Below, in pieces: positions 31,891 to 44,651 of a DNA stretch of 64,000 bases. Within the stretch, counting starts at the first letter, position 1. Each line of letters opens with the position of its first letter. Source of the stretch: Odontesthes bonariensis (Eukaryota > Chordata > Actinopteri > Atheriniformes > Atherinopsidae); NCBI RefSeq assembly GCF_027942865.1, contig NC_134507.1, forward strand, positions 33,338,447 through 33,402,446, given 5' to 3'. Under the pieces are notes generated by a model, which did not search any database, was not told where the DNA came from, and was given only the letters and a program-made list of their open reading frames with translations. The translations under genes were made by a program, and so were the position numbers.

Positions 31891-34800
31891 TCATAGTGTT
31901 GAAATCTGTCTATGTCATCATCAAGAAAGAAATTCCCCAACCCGAATCAATAAACTTCCAGTGTTGTGTTACTTCCCTTTTTCTCTTTGCTGAGTGGTGT
32001 TGCAACACTCTGTCATCACAATTAAATTTCACCATCAGTGCAAGCACACAAAGAAAGCGGGCTGGTGTTTGCTTCCCTCCAAGTGAGAAAAACTGGAACT
32101 CAAACACTTGTTATAAAAGCAAAGACAGTCTGTACTTTCCAAAGAAGTCAGTGTTTGACATGAGGACCCCTCCCAGTTTTACCGGTGATTTCATGAAACA
32201 TCCTCACCAACATCTTTAATTGAATAAAAATCAGTCTATAAAATGGTGACTGTGGATGAAGCTATCTGATTTCAGACAATCCAACCACCAGCCACAACAC
32301 AAAGCCCTTTGTACTTGTAGCTGAATTCATAGCTGTCACCATAACCACAACCTAAAACCACAACCTTTGAAATAACTAAAATAATACAAATTACATTTTT
32401 TAACTGCATTAATGTGCAAAGATAAAATCAATATCTCCCCAGAAATATTATCAAATTTTTAGGGCTTAAAAATCTTAAAGTAATATATTTTCCACTGCAC
32501 AGACAATACAAAGACAATGATTCAAACAAAAAGCTAATCGACTGTATGGAGTTCTCACCATAACATTAACCACTATTTATAGTCTATATATACGTATATG
32601 TCTAGAGATCTAATCTCATTTCTAATACTGACTGATATTACACACAGTTCAATCTGAGATGACAGTTTAGAGTTACTTTAACATCATAGCATGAATGTTT
32701 CTGTGATTTTAACACAAGAACAGTAAACAAACTAAGCAAAGAGTCTTTAAAGAATGAAACGCTCAAAGTGTTAGATACATTACCTTCACACAGAGGAAAG
32801 ATGCTTTTTTACGGTGAAAATCAGAAGTGAGAGTCAGAAAGGAACTTGTTCATGATAACAGGCTCATCTTGGCTTAAGCCTCAAACCTGGGACAAAAAAA
32901 GTTTCCTGTTTGGTCTGTTTGTTTAGTCATAGAACAGGAAGTCCATCGGCTGATGGCTGACAGCTGCACTGACTGCTCCTCCTCTACATGAGCTGCTGGA
33001 AGCAGTCCTTCTCTTCCTTTGCTGTCAGTTTACTCATGAACGTTCCACAGTTGTTTTTTGCTGACTATAATTCACCCTTAACTCATCCGGACACACACTC
33101 CACCTCTGCTGCTTCAGATTAATTAGTTTGAACTAGATATCAAGTTAATAGTCAGATGTGGTCATCTTTGTCCTGTTTTTGAGAAAGTTTGTGAAGGGCC
33201 ATTTTAAATAGAATCTACAACACTTTGAAATGTGTGAAAATGGAGGAGTTTGAAACACTTTGTGAAGAGCAAAAGACAAATGTTTGTTGAAACTGAACAA
33301 TGAACGGCTTCTTTATGTTGGAGTCTCATGAAATAATAGGTGATCATCATCCTCACAGAGACTTTGGACTCTCACATGAGCAGCAGCATCTTGGTGTTAC
33401 ACTGAAAGAGGTCAAAATATTCCACAAAATTGGAAGATACAGTTAATGGTTTGGCTGTTTGGTGTCAAAAATGTTCTTATTATTTAAATGATTTCATCTG
33501 ACTTCTGTCACCTTGTGCTGGGCCCACACCTGACACCTCCATGGTGTCACATATGTGATTTGGCCAAACTGTCCTCCAGTCAAAACGACCAAATAGATAA
33601 TCTGTTCATACCTTTAAATTGGGCCCATAAGGGCTCCTCGGATCTGCCACTCCTACAGGCTGTGGAGGGAAAATATGAGCATTTCAACACTGGAACAAAT
33701 GTCATTCCAAAGCATCTCATTGAACAAGACACAAAGTCCTCTTTAGGAGGAACAAGTGGGATGGATGGAGGACTGTGGTGCAGTTTCAGTCCCCACATAT
33801 GAGATCAGTTTCTTCACCTCTGGGTTAAACTCGCTTAATAACATGATGACAAAATACAAGACTTGGCACCAACTTCCAGGTTGGATTTTGGTCCTAAATT
33901 CACTTGATTAGGGTTTGAAATCAGAGCTACTTGGATGAGCTTCAGAGACTTGATGGTTACATCTTAAAAAGTTTGGCAGGTTGTTACTGTTCCTGGATCA
34001 GCTCCATGTGAGCATGCTGCAGAAAACTGAACCTTGTTTTACCTCCATGTGGTAATAATCTCTAAAATCAAGTTAAGTTTGCTCCCCACGTGTTCAGAGA
34101 AGTTAGGATGTATCATGTCAACAAATAATCATTAAATAAAGCCAAACATATGTTTTACATGAGTTTTCAGGTAATTGGCTGATCTTCACTGTATGCAGAG
34201 TACAGTGTTTGGTGTCCAGATTAAGAATAACTGATGTCTTCATGACTTTTGTAACTGCTGCAACCTTTGTGGTTTGAAGTGGTGTCTTCATCTTCCTGTT
34301 TTCTGTTGTTTGACATTGCTATCTGTTGTGAACACTGAGTCTGTGATTGCGTGAGTGCTTAAACCCCCATTTTTTTCAGATAAAAGCCATAGTCTTTGGT
34401 TATGAACCTGTTTATTTCACTTTGTACTATTCTGTTTAGGTCCCCAGTATTGGTTTTCCAATTTCTAGCTCTTAACTTATGACACTTATTCCTTATCATC
34501 ACACTGTGTCCACTCCTCAGAGCGATCCCAGCAGCATTTATTCATCCAGTTTGGTTCTTGTTGCGGCCAGAAGCCCAATTCCTCTTGCCATGTCTGTTTC
34601 TCATGCTGTTTTAGTATCTTATGGAGTAGCTGTTGTCTTTCTGTGGACCTGTTCTGGGCAGACAGCCTCGTTGTTTTTATTCTAACTTCACAGTCTTAGC
34701 ATTTTTCCCCACATTAATGTGCCATAAAACAATAAAACAATAAAAATAATCTTGTCTTTTTTTTTGCACATGTTCGATTTCTTGATGTGAACTTTAAAAA

Positions 34801-35146
34801 CGTTAAACTGCTCCATAACTAAATATCGCAGTCATAAGTCATCTTCCTCCAAGCTGTTTCCGGTTAGTGACCACTGCTGGGTTTATCACAGCCATGTTGC
34901 CTCCTGAACATTCTACACCTGCTAGAACATTCCCTCCAAACCAGCTGATGGATTATATGATGATATGATGATTCTAATCTTGGAAATTCACATTAAACTT
35001 TGCTTGACAGATGGAGGGATAACTATGAATGATACAGAACCGTTTCGGAAAGTTCAGAAATATTCAAGTAGAAGTGTTAGGTGCACTAAAAAGATTAAGA
35101 AAAATAATGAGCTACACCAGCAAACATACATCCAGGATAAGATGAT
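31891..35146. other. Non-coding stretch, nothing recognised
   Basis: No supported gene on either strand. Short frames (for example 31896-32219 and 33488-33802) lack domains and overlap antisense frames. Upstream untranslated exons of the minus-strand NLR could lie here but cannot be placed. Confidence 0.45.
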
Positions 35147-35148
35147 TA

Positions 35149-36010
35149 CAGTTTTTCTCGATTGGTTTGGCTCATTTCTTGAAACTGAGATGACATTCTC
35201 AAAATGACATGGACAAATCCCCAAACTAACAGGCGGTGTCTCAGAACAGAATGGCATTTCTCATTGCTTTCATCACATTTCAAATGCTTTGTACATGTCT
35301 CAAGCACTTAGTACATCTTTGCAAATGGTTATGTACAAGTGGCCTACATTTAGAACATTTCCCAAAAAAGTGCATCTTGCTGATCTATCCCAATTGGTTG
35401 GTTCTCGGTGTAATGGTTGTTCTCTCCAAAACTTGTCAGCACAATTTCATTGTCTGCTCAATTGTCAAAATTCTTTAAGAAATTGGAATACAATACAGTA
35501 CACATATTTTGGAACATTTCATACGTTCATGACAATCAGGTGAGTAGGTAACAGGTGAAAGCAGGTTCTGACGAGGAGGAGTGTCCCACATCCATCAGTT
35601 TGGTGAGTTACCTGACAGGTGTTGTCTATGATTTTGAATGCTGGCATTGCTGTATATACAGCTTGTTCTGGTGCTAGTACTTTTTCCAATGTCAACATGG
35701 ACAGACCGCAAGTACAAGGCCAACCTCCACCAGGAGGAAGGGGAAGAGGAAGAGGAGGAGGAGGAGGATTGATGGTGCGTGGTGGTAGAGGAGTAGGAAG
35801 AGGAGGAGTGAGGGTTCATGGTGGTGGAATAGGAGGAAGAGGAGTTCGCAGACATCATCGTGTCCTGGATGAAATTCGGGCCACCATTATTGACCATGTA
35901 GTCAACCATCGCCTCACAATGGCAGAGGCAGGGCGCCGAGTGCAGCCTAATGTGCCACGCTCCAGTCTCCTCCATCATACAAACCTTTCGCGGGGAAAAC
36001 AGGTATGCAC
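35149..36010 (+). mobile_element. IS630-like mariner, 5' part only (frameshifted exon 1)
   Basis: TA then CAGTTTTTCTCGATTGG at 35149 matches the terminus of the intact element at 36747. A G/R-rich start (MDRPQVQGQPPPGGRGRGRG, from 35697) leads to LDEIRATIIDHVVNHRL and RVQPNVPRS, homologous to exon 1 of the 395-residue transposase. The frame is then lost. A donor-like gtatgc follows at 36002. No right terminus was found. Confidence 0.8.
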
Positions 36011-36075
36011 TCAGGCAATGAAGGAACTACAGAATTCTCTAAGAAAGCCTTACTGTACTGTTACCGTGTTTGATT

Positions 36076-36078
<3 letters not shown>

Positions 36079-36114
<36 letters not shown>
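36079..36114. repeat. (GT)n microsatellite
   Basis: GT run of about 14 units followed by atgtgtg. Confidence 0.95.
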
Positions 36115-36379
36115 GGCCCATAGGCCAGTCCAAAATCTCACCTCAATGTCACAGTATGATACAGCACATTATTGTAGCATGACAAACAAAATACAATTGT
36201 AATGTAAATTAGACAAAATACATGTGTTGCAGTTTACAGTAGTGCAATATTGCAGTACATTTGTAAGTAGCCTACAAAAGCTATAGAATGATAGCAGAAT
36301 GAAGCAGTACGCAATACAGCCATTACAGTGATTGACAATATGTAACAAAGACACAAGACAAACACTACAAATAGTCATA

Positions 36380-36740
36380 TTGGCCCTCATTTATCAAGCC
36401 GTCGTAGAAAGCATCGTTGATATGAGCGGAGAACTCGTCGTACGCAGAGGCTCAAGTGAGATTTACAGAACATGCGTACCACACCAATCCCATCGTAAGA
36501 CCGAGCGGCTGTTGATAAATCCGGCGGGTGAAATCCATCGTAATGATCCTAACCACGCCTTCTACAAAAAGGGCCGCACCTCTAGATTTGCGACATGGAT
36601 AGACGAAAGGTGGCAAAGAAACGCTGTCAACGCTGTTGACAGCTGGGACGGCTGTCAACAGCATTGGCGATGTAAATCGCAGACCGGACGAGTTATGTAT
36701 TTTCCCCTACTGTGATGGTCAATAAAATGTGATAAACTCC
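36380..36740. other. Possible MITE remnant
   Basis: It starts ggccctcatttatcaagccg, a form typical of fish MITE termini, and ends gtgataaactcc. The TTTATCA core is shared in inverted form, but no clear target duplication was found. The 127-codon frame here shows no domain. Confidence 0.3.
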
Positions 36741-36746
36741 AGATTA

Positions 36747-39353
36747 CAGTTTTTCTCGATTGCTTTGACACATTTTGCACATCATGGGTCAACTTTATCT
36801 AATGCTCACACCTTCTTTGCACAGCAAGAGTCCTCTCTGGTGAATCAGTTAACTATTTCTCATTGCTTTCACACAATTTTCTTTGACTTTTAATACACTT
36901 TTCAAAACAGTTAACACACTTCTCACAAAGAGACACGAAACATAACTGATTTACCATGGCAACACATTGCAGACACTTAGTAGCAGCCAATTGGAACTGC
37001 TCTCTCAATTCTAAAAATTATCAGCACCTGTGTGAACTCTCTTTGCAAAACAAAGCAAGTAGTTCTCAACCTATCAAAGAGGTCAATAGCTTGAAGTTGA
37101 CACCAAGCATGGATCGAGGAGGACGTGGACAAGGACAAGGAAGAGGAAGAGGTCGTGGGAGAGCTAGACAGGCCCCTGCCAGGGGAGGTGGCCCTGGTGT
37201 TAGGAGTTCCAATGAAATTAGGGCAACAATCATTGACCATGTTGTAAATCATGGTCTCTCCAAGAGAGAGGCCGGACTAAGGGTGCAGCCAAACCTGAGC
37301 AGGCATACGGTGGCATCAATAGTTCGTACTTTCCGCAATGAAAATAGGTAAGTCAGTTTGCTGGTCAATTTACGTACTGTACTGTGTTTCACTGTATTTG
37401 CACTCTTGGCAACAGCCATTTCTGTACTATTGTAAAGTGTTGCCATACAGTAATACAATGCATTACTGTAGTTTTACTAGAGTCATTTCCAATAGAGTAC
37501 TGTAACTGACTTTCAAAATATACAGTAGAATTCTGATTACTGTACATTTACAGTATTTACTGTCATTGGCACTATTTTCACAGAATCAACACACTGGCCC
37601 ACACTGGTGGCAGAGGAAGAATTTTCTCTGCTGAACAGGAGGCTGCCATTGTGAACATGGTAGTTGCTAACAATGCCATCAGATTGCGTGAGATAAAGGC
37701 AGCGGTCTTAGCTGACCAGGTGACTTTTATGAACATAAACAGTGTCAGTCTGGCAACAATAGACCGCATCCTGAAACGCAATCTGGTGGCAACCAAGCAG
37801 CTATATAAGGTGCCATTTCAAAGAAACAGCGACCGCGTCAAGGCAGCACGTGCACAGTATGTACAGGTATGGATCTGTCACTGCATTTGGATTTGTCTTG
37901 CTGCATACTGTAAAATTCAATTACAGTAGAAAACAGCATCTTCTGTATATTTTACTGTATGATTTACTCTGAATTTCTTTTTGAATGTAGAGAGTAATGG
38001 ATCTGGAAGCAGACGAAAGGCAGTATGTCTTCATCTACGTCGATGAGGCTGGATTCAACCTCTCCAAAGTCAGGAGACGTGGCCGAAACATCATTGGTCA
38101 GAGGGCCACAGTAACCGTGCCTGGACAGAGGGGAGCAAACATCACCATGTGCGCTGCTATTTCCACAAATGGAGTCCTTTGCCATATCCCATCTATAGGC
38201 CCATACAACAGTGATCGCCTAATCACATTCCTCAATGCATTGCATGAGCGGCTGGTACTGCCACAGGAGAGAGGCCTGTTCAGGGCAAACATGTCCCATT
38301 TTGTCATAATTTGGGACAATGTGGCCTTCCATCATTCAAGGTTAGTGAATGACTGGTTCACGGCTCACCCACGCCTGATGATATTGTTTCTCCCTGCATA
38401 CTCTCCCATGCTAAATCCAATCGAGGAGTTTTTCTCCTGCTGGCGTTGGAAAGTATATGACCATAGGCCTCATGACCAGATGTCATTGCTCGATGCAATG
38501 AATGCTGCATGCTTGACAATCCGCGCAGAAGACTGCCAGGGGTGGATTCGCCATTCAAGACGTTTTTTCCCTCAATGTATTGCAATGGATGACATACTCT
38601 GTGACGTGGATGAGAACATGTGGCCTGATCGCCAGGCCCGTGTCGACAATGCGTAATTTTCCTGTATTTTTATTTTTTTCATATTTACAGGGTTTCATTT
38701 CATTGTGTTTCATTTACAGTACTTTCTTTTTTGAGAATTGACCTTTGTTGTACTGCATATTGAACCCTGTCATTTTGATTGCTTACAGTATGTTCATGTG
38801 ACAAGTACTGCAAAAAATATTTTTCTGTCAGAATCTTGTCAGAATCTTGCCATTTTGTACACAGTAGAACAAATGTAAATCAATGGTGTTGACAGGTACT
38901 TCAGCAATACAAAAACAGATCTACAATATTTTACTGTATACACATTTTCTGATTTTACTGTAAATACTCTGTGACAGTATATTTCTAACTTTCTAAGTAA
39001 CTAAGTTAGAGTGCTCAATACAAAACCCAAATTGTAGTATGTTGTCAGTTGTAAAATAGTCAATACTATGAGGGTGTTGAACAAAAGTTGATATTGATAG
39101 CTGTAGTTTCAATTTTGTTATCCATTATTAAATAAATGAGAAAACATACATGTTCAATTGAGCACAAATTGTAGGTTTTGATGGAAAAGTTTGGTTTTGA
39201 TGGATGTGTGACAAGTTTTGAGAAAGTGGTGTCATTCTGCAAACATCATAAAGTGTTTTGGTTATTTCAGCTTCTGTTAAGAGCTTTGTGTGAGCTGTTT
39301 TGAAAAAGTAAACTGTGAATGGAAAAATGGGCCAAAACGATCGGGAAAAACTG
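36747..39353 (+). mobile_element. IS630/Tc1-mariner-like transposon, 2607 bp, apparently complete
   Basis: The left end is TA|CAGTTTTTCTCGATTGC and the right end reverse-complements to TA|CAGTTTTTCCCGATCG, with TA on both sides (36745-36746, 39354-39355). It encodes a spliced 395-residue transposase with all catalytic residues. Near-matching ends and an open frame suggest recent activity. Confidence 0.9.
37109..38656 (+). CDS. IS630-like (DDE_3) transposase, three exons, intact
   Basis: Exons 37109-37347, 37584-37866 and 37991-38656 join in frame through GT-AG introns to 395 residues. The N-terminus is Arg/Gly-rich (MDRGGRGQGQGRGRGRGRAR). It is followed by a helix-turn-helix region (SNEIRATIIDHVVNHGLSKR) and a second DNA-binding segment (VNMVVANNAIRLREIK). 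Catalytic residues: D192 in FIYVDEAGF, D283 in IIWDNVAFHH, and E319 in YSPMLNPIEEFF, so 35 residues separate the second D from the E. An in-frame ATG at 36956 is an alternative start, but the internal one matches the family. The protein would cut and paste the flanking element at TA sites. No disabling change was seen. Confidence 0.9.
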
Positions 39354-39359
39354 TAAATG

Positions 39360-39785
39360 AAATCTAAAATTGAACGATGTTTTACTTTTTCTCCAATAAG
39401 ATCAGGAAGAAGTGGTCCGATATGAAATTGGCCACAAAAAAGGTCGCAGCTCTCCGACGCAGCATGTCACAAACAGGGAGGGGGGGGGGGAGCTCCGATC
39501 CAGGTTTGGATTTGAGTGCCTTGGAGGAGAGGGTGGCTGGCCTGATCGGAGCTACGTCTTTTTTCCTTGAATAACAGAATGTGCAGGCTGGTGGGATCTC
39601 TGGGTACGGGGTCCTCTGGATGTACATCTGGAAATGGCACTCCATTTTTTTGGGCAATGTATGGAGAACCCCGCATGCAATAATAATATTGCATACCTTT
39701 TCGGGCATATATAGAAGGGTTCCCCCCGCAGCCGAGAGACAGATCCACCTGCCCTTTAGGAGCCCTAACCTCTCCACAGTGCGCA
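39360..39785 (+). mobile_element. Harbinger fragment with Myb/SANT-like coding piece
   Basis: Plus-strand frame 39377-39574 reads KIRKKWSDMKLATKKVAALR then RSMSQTG and LSALEERVAGLIGA, homologous to Harbinger Myb-like proteins and to 23810-24010. It is truncated at both ends between two mariner sequences. Confidence 0.65.
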
Positions 39786-39791
39786 GTGTTA

Positions 39792-39957
39792 CAGTTTTTC
39801 TCGATTGGTTTGGCTCATTTCTTGAAACTAAGATGACATTCTCAAAATGACATGGACAAATCCCCAAACTAACAGGCGGTGTCTCAGAACAGAATGGCAT
39901 TTCTCATTGCTTTCATCACATTTCAAATGCTTTGTACATGTCTCAAGCACTTAGTAC
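39792..39957 (+). mobile_element. Mariner left-end fragment abutting a gene copy
   Basis: Nearly identical to 35149-35317 (TA|CAGTTTTTCTCGATTGG onwards). It stops abruptly at 39957, where the Gly/Ser repeat of the truncated A' gene begins, so this is a rearrangement breakpoint. Confidence 0.85.
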
Positions 39958-40408
39958 GCCCTCCTCTGGGTCTGGCTACGGCAGCGGCTCCTCTGGGTCT
40001 GGCTACGGCAGCGGCTCCTCTGGGTCTGGCTACGGCAGCGGCTCCTCTGGCTACGGCAGCGTCTCCTCTGGGTCTGGCTACGGCAGCGGCTCCTCTGGGT
40101 CTGGCTACGGCAGCGGCTCCTCTGGGTCTAATGCTGGCTTTACTGCGCAGGACGCAGACGTTGCCCGTTTCCTTGCTGCCCTAATGAACTTGAAGATAGA
40201 CAGTTCTTTCCCACAGTCTGCCTGGACCTCCGACCAGGTCCCTAAGGACACATCTGAGATGCGCGCTGTATACCCTTCATCCCACGTCGTCCAGTCCAGC
40301 AGTGGCTACCAACGAGCCCGCGACTCCAGTTCGTACGCCAAATACTCCCAGGATGCCTTTGATCACTTTGATGCCAAGACTGGGTCTAAAGGGCAGAAGT
40401 TGTACTAA
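39958..40408 (+). pseudogene. A': truncated copy of secreted Gly/Ser-rich gene A
   Basis: Carries the 27-bp repeat coding GSGYGSGSS-type units, then NAGFTAQDADVARFLAALMN and the tail SYAKYSQDAFDHFDAKTG to a stop at 40406-40408, matching gene A (56524-57017). Exons 1 and 2 (signal peptide) are absent; the frame instead opens into mariner sequence at 39932. A 3' intron (gtaaag ... ctgcag, about 40410-40479) and AATAAA near 40534 are kept. Without a signal peptide and its own promoter it is probably non-functional, unless the mariner end supplies a start. Confidence 0.8.
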
Positions 40409-41729
40409 GGTAAAGCTGGACTAGTGTCTGAAGTATTGAGACTCCTGTATCAATACTGACCCCTTCTGTTTTCTGCAGGTGACTCTCATGGACACTTCCA
40501 TGGAGATTCCAACATGTGGCTGAGCTCTGGCAAAATAAACTTGACCAATAATATGTGGTCTGTGTATTGAATACTTGATCTCAAGGTTTGTTTTCACTTC
40601 ATAGAGGATTTGAGTCTTCACCACACCCACTGAGGCTGACTCTGCTTTTGAAGGGCAAACTGAATACTTCTGCTTTAAATTCTACCACTACATGTTTCCT
40701 TCTCCTCATGGTTGAATTGCATTACACAAACCCAGACCAAAATAACTTGATGAAGCTCAATACAGTGGCCCTGCTTGCCCTTGCACAATGAAGGTGCCTC
40801 AGTTAAATCTGCACTCGCTGGCCTTTTCCAAGCTTTAATTGCATGTGACTCATTAGCCTATGCTACGTAGCCTTGCCCCTCCTCTGCTTGGCACCACTTG
40901 GTGTCTTCTGTGTGCCTCATCAGAGCCATACATCCCTCTAAACCAACTGTCTCTACTTGCCCTCTGTGTGTGCGGCCTTTATTCATCTCACCTGGGACAC
41001 CAGCTGGAGGGCTTATGCCACTGTGCTTCATACAGACTCGGTCCTGAATATTGCATCTTCCCATGTTGGGATTTTCATCTTACACAATACTTAAATCTCT
41101 CCTGCATTTGTTTCCTGATGTGCACACATGTGGAAGATGTATTCTCAAATGCCCTTGGGTGCAAAGCTACATGATCAATTTGGAGCTGGAAGCTGACACC
41201 CTCTCTACCTTTAAGATTATGCCTTAAACTTTCTGTTTAAATCGGAACGATGGCTAATGGGATAACTATATATCAGCACTTTTCTCTAATCAGTCTAACA
41301 TGGAAAGCTGGGAGAAGACTGAATTGCATGCAGTTCAGATCAGTAAAATGTATCAAATCTGATAACCGGGATGTCTTATGTGCAGCTGTTTACTTTTCTT
41401 TGCGCATCTACATATACTTTTATAGTGCAAAGTGCTGTGGGATTAATTGCATTTTATACATTACAAGAACTTAGTTTTGGTCCCTTCATTGTGTCAGTTA
41501 GCACATGGCTTTATGTCATTTCCCGTTGGTATTTTCTCATGGCACGTTGAATTAGTTTTGGTCAAAGGGTTGCACGTGTTGAGGGACACAACTTGCTGTG
41601 AAGGAAATATGTTGATTGTCAGAACAAGAATTATGTATCAAAAGCAGAATAAATGTCAACTGACTTTAGCTTCAGAGATCGGGCGTGTTCAGGGCGGTGT
41701 GGCCATACCTGAGAGAAATGATCACAAAT
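39958..41729 (+). repeat. Inverted duplication, arm A left
   Basis: The sequence matches the reverse complement of about 54692-56990: coding repeat, gene tail, 3' untranslated exon and downstream non-coding sequence all correspond. It begins inside the Gly/Ser minisatellite of gene A, so exons 1-2 of A are missing on this side. High similarity by eye with scattered differences and one LTR present only on the right. Confidence 0.9.
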
Positions 41730-41784
41730 TTATTTTATTATATTATATCTTAAAATGACAAAGTCCTCACTTCTCCCGTGTAAA

Positions 41785-42370
41785 CTTACACCCATCTGGA
41801 ACAATCCTGACATCCTGCAAAAAAAATGCTAAACTTTACTTTATGGAAGAACAAATAAATGAAACATCTGGAACATATTGTCCAGAATAGAAATTTTATT
41901 TCATCCAATGCGCTCATATCACAACATGGGAAAGGAAGCAATAAATTTCTAGAATACCAACAACTTAAGTCTATAATAACTAAGAAATATATCCTCCACC
42001 AACCAGACTTACAACTCCCCATTAGGGTAGCAGAATTTTTAAGCGTCTGCACACCAAAACTGCTATCAAAAATATATAAATTACTGTCTAAGATGGATGA
42101 CACAATTTCTTTACCATCCTCAAAATGGGAGGCAGATCTATCCTTCAGTTCTAATTATAACTTTAACTTCTGGCGACAAATATGTTTGAACACCTTCAGA
42201 ATGACTCAAAATCCTAATTTGTAGCTCGTACAATACAAAATCCTTCACAGAACACATTATACAGGACAAAGGATGTTCAGGATGGGTCTAACACTCAAAT
42301 ATCTGCTCACATTGTACAGATAACACACCTGATAATTTGATAACTTTGTGGTTTTGTGCGCCTGTCCAGA
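41785..42370 (+). mobile_element. L1-like LINE ORF2 C-terminal fragment, left arm only
   Basis: Plus-strand text includes FWRQICLNTFRMTQNPNL, a stop, then LVQYKILHRTHYTGQRMF, typical of the C-terminal part of L1/Tx1-type ORF2. It lies between the two homologous arm blocks and is absent from the right side. Confidence 0.75.
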
Positions 42371-42663
42371 AGTTTTGCTTGAGGAGCTGGGTACAGGGAG
42401 AGCACCATTAGTTCTACCAATACTTTGCTCAGTGAGTTAGAGCAGAATAGCAAATGAAAGATTTCACGTTTACTCAGTAAACCATGTACACTTCCAACTG
42501 TACAAGGACTGGATAAAGCTTACCCAGGATACCAACAAGGAAATTTGACTTCCCATTTAGAAGTTGTAAATTCAGAGGATTCAACATCAATAGGCATGTT
42601 CTGGCACAACTGCAGAAGCTGCCATTACAGAGTGGAAAGGCAACAAGTTGCCTATTAAAGCAC

Positions 42664-42909
42664 TGTAGTGACTATAATGTACATAATTCACCAACATTTA
42701 CATGAGCAGCATATTTTACATTCTGTACTTGTGATACTTGGTGGTCTTGGCCCCTTTAAGTGGCCGCAATGTTCTATGATGTTTTGTGTTTGGTTTTCGT
42801 CAGCCATTTTGGAATGTTTCTTACCTGTTCTGGAGCTTGAATAAACAGCATGTTTGAGAGTGTACATTTTGTGGAAAATCGCACCTTTCTGGTCTTTTCA
42901 ATTCCCACA
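42664..42909 (+). mobile_element. Short solo LTR (246 bp), left arm only
   Basis: Starts TGTAGTGAC, ends TTCCCACA, flanked by GCAC (42660-42663 and 42910-42913). AATAAA lies near 42839. The right arm has the uninterrupted site (near 53225), giving direct proof of insertion after the duplication. Confidence 0.88.
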
Positions 42910-43905
42910 GCACAATAGTAGAGTGGTACAGGGTAGGGTTGTCAAAGAATATTCTAAATTTGAATAGGTTTTAAAGACAAAGTTGAAAATGAATATTTGA
43001 ATGTGGAAAAACATCTTCGCAGCCGCTGTCTGCCTTGAGTCAGCACACTGCATGACGGGGTCAGGGACAGGTCACAGGAGTCGCACTGTCTGGCACAGCG
43101 TCACTGCTGAAAGTTGACTTATGTAAAAAAAGCTACGGTTAGCTTATCACTCAACCACCAGCAACATGATTACATATTGAATATGTACACCCAAATGAAC
43201 ATGGCATAATATTAAACTCAAATTGTTTAAACTACCTATACAAGTAGTCAGGTCTCGTAGTTCGTCTTGCCATTGACACAATGCTGTCGTATGTCATATG
43301 CAAGTCATATGACAACACTGCTAAAGACATAGCACTGGCTTCACGGCAGAAGAATATTTAAGGAGTATCCAGCCAAGTATTTCAAGCACAATTTGTTTGG
43401 CAAGCCTTCAGGTTGGCTACCGTGCACTCAGCAATCTGTTTTCGGAGTTACGTGGTGGCACAAAGTTGTACCAATTTCAAGAGTGCACTGCATAGAAGGG
43501 GTTGTGTCTGGCTGCCATGTACAGGTGTAGAGAAATGGCTGTAAAGGATGCTGTAGCTGATCGCTATAGTCAATTGAGCAAAGTGTGCAACTATTTAACA
43601 CCTTCATAGCAATTCCTCTCAAGATTCAGAGCTTTGAGAAGCCATGTTTGAAACCAAAAGCAGAACGTCCCAGTCAAATATGACAGGTGATGCCTGCCAT
43701 TTGCCTTGAACCCAGATGGTGTACACAGGACATTGTTTCCCTTAGTCAATCATTCTGAAGAGAGATCATTTCACAAGACTTTATTCATAGACTAAAAATA
43801 ATCTTGTGCCGTTGGATTCAGCTTTCCAATCTGAACCAGAACATTGTGAGTAAGACATCATTTGCAGGTACCACTCAACATACCCTCTGCACATCATGTT
43901 CAGCT

Positions 43906-44613
43906 CTAGCGGGCACTTGGGATGAACTTTTTCTGCTGCCCAGAACCATGGCTGTCAGTAATATGCTCCTTCAAGTAGTGGACATCCTGAAAGTAGTCTT
44001 TGCCCTTCTCATGCTGCTGGCTGAAGGTGCTGTAGGTTCCAGAGGGGTACAAGCCATACAAAAGCCTGTAGTCAAAGTTAGGAGATCCACCCACACCAAA
44101 GCGTGGCACCAGTACGGTTGCAGATCCCGGTCCAGACCCTTGGCGTTCATCTGGGTAGCCGAATTCCTCCGTCTGCTGCTGGTAATTCCCGAGTTCAGCT
44201 TCCTTTGTGACACTGGAGGTCTCCCCTGACTGGAGGACAGGGCCAGGTGGTGACAGAGGGGCTGCAGGGAGAACGTCAGTGAGGCTGAGGGCTTGGGCTG
44301 ACGCATCCTCAAAGACTGAGGGAGCAATAGCCCACTGGGTTTCTGTGTGGAGACATTTCACAATTAGTCCTTTTCACAGCAGAAGTTCTGATAGCACAGA
44401 GTCTAAACATTGCAGTTTCTTAGGATGTAAAGTTAAAAGCTCCACCCCCCTCGTCTACAGAGATTTTGAGCAGACTGAATGAGAAGCACAGGTGTAATGC
44501 TCGGGTTCCCTTTGGTGCCCCAGTAAGGCTGCTTAAAGTGAAGGCCCTTTCCTCCAAGCAGAAGGGAGCCATTATTACACCACAGAGCATCATTGTGTTT
44601 GTAAAACAAAGTG

Positions 44614-44651
<38 letters not shown>

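Noticed and set aside
35595-35978. 127-codon Ser-rich minus-strand frame
   Set aside because: Antisense of the Gly/Arg-rich mariner exon 1, which explains its composition.
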